Of a stretch of 7,315 nt of DNA, positions 5,860 to 7,315 are shown piece by piece. The DNA is from Pseudomonadota bacterium (GTDB taxonomy: Bacteria; Pseudomonadota; Gammaproteobacteria; Burkholderiales; Thiobacillaceae). A program made the translations under genes and the position numbers. The stretch's first letter is position 1; the number at the start of each line of letters is the position of its first letter. Under the pieces are notes generated by a model. That model was not told the DNA's origin, did not search any database, and saw nothing but the letters and a program-made list of their open reading frames with translations. The DNA is taken from assembly GCA_021791235.1 (NCBI GenBank), contig JAJYXA010000004.1, positions 1-7,315 of the forward strand, given 5' to 3'.

Positions 5860-5865
5860 TATATT
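5860..5865 (+). promoter_or_regulatory. TATATT -10 element just before the LysR ATG, suggesting a leaderless transcript
   Basis: TATATT ends 6 bases before the ATG at 5872, so a transcript from it would begin at or next to the start codon. CCGACA (5835-5840) is a weak -35 with a long 19-base spacer. There is no ribosome site before the ATG, which fits leaderless translation. Confidence 0.3.
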
Positions 5866-5871
5866 GCGCCG

Positions 5872-6813
5872 ATGAGCGATCGCCTCCCTCCCCTCAATTC
5901 GCTGCGGACTTTCGAGATCGCCGCGCGGCACTTGAGCTTTCGCAAGGCCGCCGAGGAATTGCACGTCACCCCGGCAGCCATCAGCCATCAGATCAAATTG
6001 CTGGAGGAGCAGCTCGGCGTCGCGCTGTTTCACCGTCTCACCCGCGCGATCGAATTGACCGAGGTGGGCAGGAGCTTCCTGCCGAAACTGCGCGAAGGTT
6101 TCGAAAATATCGCTCTGGCGGTGGAGCGGGTGCGCGCCTATGGGCGCGCCGATGCGCTCACCGTCAATGTCCCGCCCTCGTTCGCCACCAAGTGGCTGAT
6201 GCCCCGCTTGCACCGCTTCGTCACCGCCAATCCCGATATCGATATCCGCATCCTGGCCAGCATGCGGCTGATGGATACGAGTCGCCACGACTTTCCGGAC
6301 GAACAGACGGTCGATGCCGACATCGACATCCGCTTCGGCTCCGGCCGCTATCCGCACTCGCGGGTGGATCTGCTGTTCCCGGTGTCATTGACGCCCTTGT
6401 GCAGCCCCAGCCTGCTGAAGGGCATGCGCCCCCTCTCCCGGCCTTCTGACCTGCGCTACCACGTGCTGCTGCACGACGACACCCTCTATCTCAGCGATGG
6501 CCGGCCCGACTGGGAGCAATGGTTGAAGGCGGCCGGCGCCGACGGCGTCGATCCCGGCCGCGGCCCGCACTTCAACCATTCGATACTCGGCCTGGAGGCG
6601 GCGGTCGATGGCCTGGGCGTGGTGCTGGGCATCAAGGAACTGGCCGCCCACGATCTGGCCGCGGGCCGCTTGGTCGCCCCTTTCGAACTCAGTCTGGCGA
6701 TGGACGCCGCCTACTATCTGGTCAGCGCCGAAGCCAATGCCGAGCGCCCGAAGGTCGCGACGTTCAGGAACTGGCTGCTCGAAGAAGCCAGGGAGCCGCG
6801 CGCTCCCGTCTGA
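5872..6813 (+). CDS. LysR-family transcriptional regulator, GcvA-like
   Basis: A 313-residue DNA-binding regulator. Residues 1-65 form the winged helix-turn-helix and start of the linker helix: the GcvA-type opening RLPPLNSLRTFEIAARHLSF (4-23), KAAEELHVTPAAISHQIKLL (25-44) and LFHRLTRAIELTEVG (52-66). The effector domain runs from about 95 to 305, with LTVNVPPSFATKWLMPRL (96-113), CSPSLL (177-182), DGLGVVLG (246-253) and the typical late GRLVAPF (265-271). The match to the GcvA N-terminus fixes the ATG at 5872 even though no ribosome site is seen. No glycine-cleavage genes lie nearby, so the name gcvA is not applied: this subfamily has many paralogues with other targets. Likely targets are itself, the divergent small genes, or the convergent gamma-glutamyltransferase gene, 6 bp away. 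The effector is unknown. Confidence 0.93.
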   Translation: MSDRLPPLNSLRTFEIAARHLSFRKAAEELHVTPAAISHQIKLLEEQLGVALFHRLTRAIELTEVGRSFLPKLREGFENIALAVERVRAYGRADALTVNVPPSFATKWLMPRLHRFVTANPDIDIRILASMRLMDTSRHDFPDEQTVDADIDIRFGSGRYPHSRVDLLFPVSLTPLCSPSLLKGMRPLSRPSDLRYHVLLHDDTLYLSDGRPDWEQWLKAAGADGVDPGRGPHFNHSILGLEAAVDGLGVVLGIKELAAHDLAAGRLVAPFELSLAMDAAYYLVSAEANAERPKVATFRNWLLEEAREPRAPV

Positions 6814-6817
6814 CGGG
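6805..6817. terminator. Short palindromic hairpin at the LysR/GGT convergent ends
   Basis: CCCGT (6805-6809) pairs with ACGGG (6813-6817) around a 3-base loop. An overlapping dyad TGACG-GG-CGTCA (6811-6822) includes both stop codons. There are no T-runs, so strong intrinsic termination is not supported, but this is the only structure between the two facing genes. Confidence 0.25.
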
Positions 6818-6819
6818 CG

Positions 6820-7315
6820 TCAATAAGCGGCGACGCAGCCGTCCGAGCGCGGGTCAAACGCCCCCTGCAGGATGCCGTCGGCGCCGCGCACGATGGCGCC
6901 GGCGTGACCCACGGTCTCGTCGTAGTCGTTCAATATCTCGAGCTCGTGGCCGCGGCGGCGCAGGTCGGCGACGATGGCGGCAGCGAAGCGTCCCTCCAGC
7001 TTCAGCGTGTCGCTCGCCTGGCCCCAGGTCCGGCCGAGCAGCCAGCGCGGCGCGCTGACCGCCCGCTGCAGTTCCTGACCGAACCAGACGTAGCGGGAAA
7101 ACACCGCCGCCTGGGTCTGCGGCTGGCCGTCGCCGCCCATCGTGCCATAAACCATGACGCGGCCGTCGCGGAGCCTGGCCGCCGCCGGATTGAGGGTGTG
7201 GAAGGGTTTCTTGCCCGGCTTCAAGGCCAGCAGATGATCGCGTTCCAGGCTGAAGGAGGAACCGCGGTTCTGCCAGTTGATGCCGGTCGCTGGCAGCACC
7301 ACGCCGCTGCCGTAC
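6820..7315 (-). CDS. Gamma-glutamyltransferase family protein (Ntn hydrolase), C-terminal part
   Basis: Only the last 165 residues are present; the gene runs off the right edge. The visible part is the small-subunit side of the fold: GSGVVLPATGINWQNRGSSFSL, KPGKKPFHTLNPA, GTMGGDGQPQTQ and SAPRWLLGRTWG, ending with a tail of FDPRSDG type close to the stop. The GTMGGDGQ and closing DPRSDG patterns are those of the YwrD-like gamma-glutamyltransferase branch, which often lacks proven transpeptidase activity. Members self-cleave before a catalytic threonine and split gamma-glutamyl bonds such as those in glutathione, or act as acylases. The catalytic threonine and any signal peptide lie outside the window, so activity and location (periplasm or cytosol) cannot be judged. 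The stop is 6 bp from the stop of the convergent LysR gene. Confidence 0.9.
   Translation of the reverse strand, partial: YGSGVVLPATGINWQNRGSSFSLERDHLLALKPGKKPFHTLNPAAARLRDGRVMVYGTMGGDGQPQTQAAVFSRYVWFGQELQRAVSAPRWLLGRTWGQASDTLKLEGRFAAAIVADLRRRGHELEILNDYDETVGHAGAIVRGADGILQGAFDPRSDGCVAAY

Noticed and set aside
4845..6449. A 534-codon plus-strand frame crossing feoB, feoA, the small genes and the LysR start
   Set aside because: It spans several real genes and the divergent control region in wrong frames and shows no domain.
1..7315. CRISPR array, insertion sequence, tRNA or rRNA
   Set aside because: No direct repeat series, transposase frame, terminal inverted repeats or cloverleaf pattern was seen on reading both strands.

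Overview
The window is a gene-dense stretch of GC-rich bacterial chromosome. The mix of a fused LivM-LivG type branched-chain amino acid transporter, a GcvA-type LysR regulator, a compact FeoAB pair and a YwrD-like gamma-glutamyltransferase suggests a betaproteobacterium, perhaps of the Rhodocyclales (Azoarcus/Thauera-like). This placement is inference from protein style and composition; there is no rRNA or tRNA in the window to confirm it.

Layout: (1) Positions 1-1608, plus strand: the end of a branched-chain amino acid/amide-type ABC importer operon. It holds a LivG-type ATPase whose frame is open to the left edge and reads like the tail of a fused LivM permease, followed by LivF with an ATGA start/stop overlap. 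(2) Positions 5743-1619, minus strand: a run of genes in one direction, namely a 44-aa peptide gene, an 81-aa DUF3563-like gene, feoA, feoB and a 510-aa radical SAM protein with a cobalamin-binding-like N-terminal fold. It converges on livF with a 10-bp gap. (3) Positions 5872-6813, plus strand: a GcvA-like LysR regulator divergent from the small genes, with about 128 bp between them carrying two dyads and facing promoter-like elements. (4) Positions 6820-7315, minus strand: the C-terminal part of a gamma-glutamyltransferase family protein, convergent with the regulator and cut by the right edge.

How the genes may work together: FeoA and FeoB import ferrous iron across the inner membrane, and the downstream gene encodes a [4Fe-4S] radical SAM enzyme whose substrate cannot be told from sequence. 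A hairpin-rich spacer of 78 bp separates feoB from it and holds a possible 14-codon leader reading frame with a CxC motif. The divergent region has a perfect 17-bp inverted repeat placed where it could control both the regulator and the small-gene operon. The most promising material for follow-up is the feo-radical SAM pairing, its spacer, and this divergent control region. No mobile element, CRISPR array, tRNA or rRNA was seen, and no stretch over 300 bases is without a gene.
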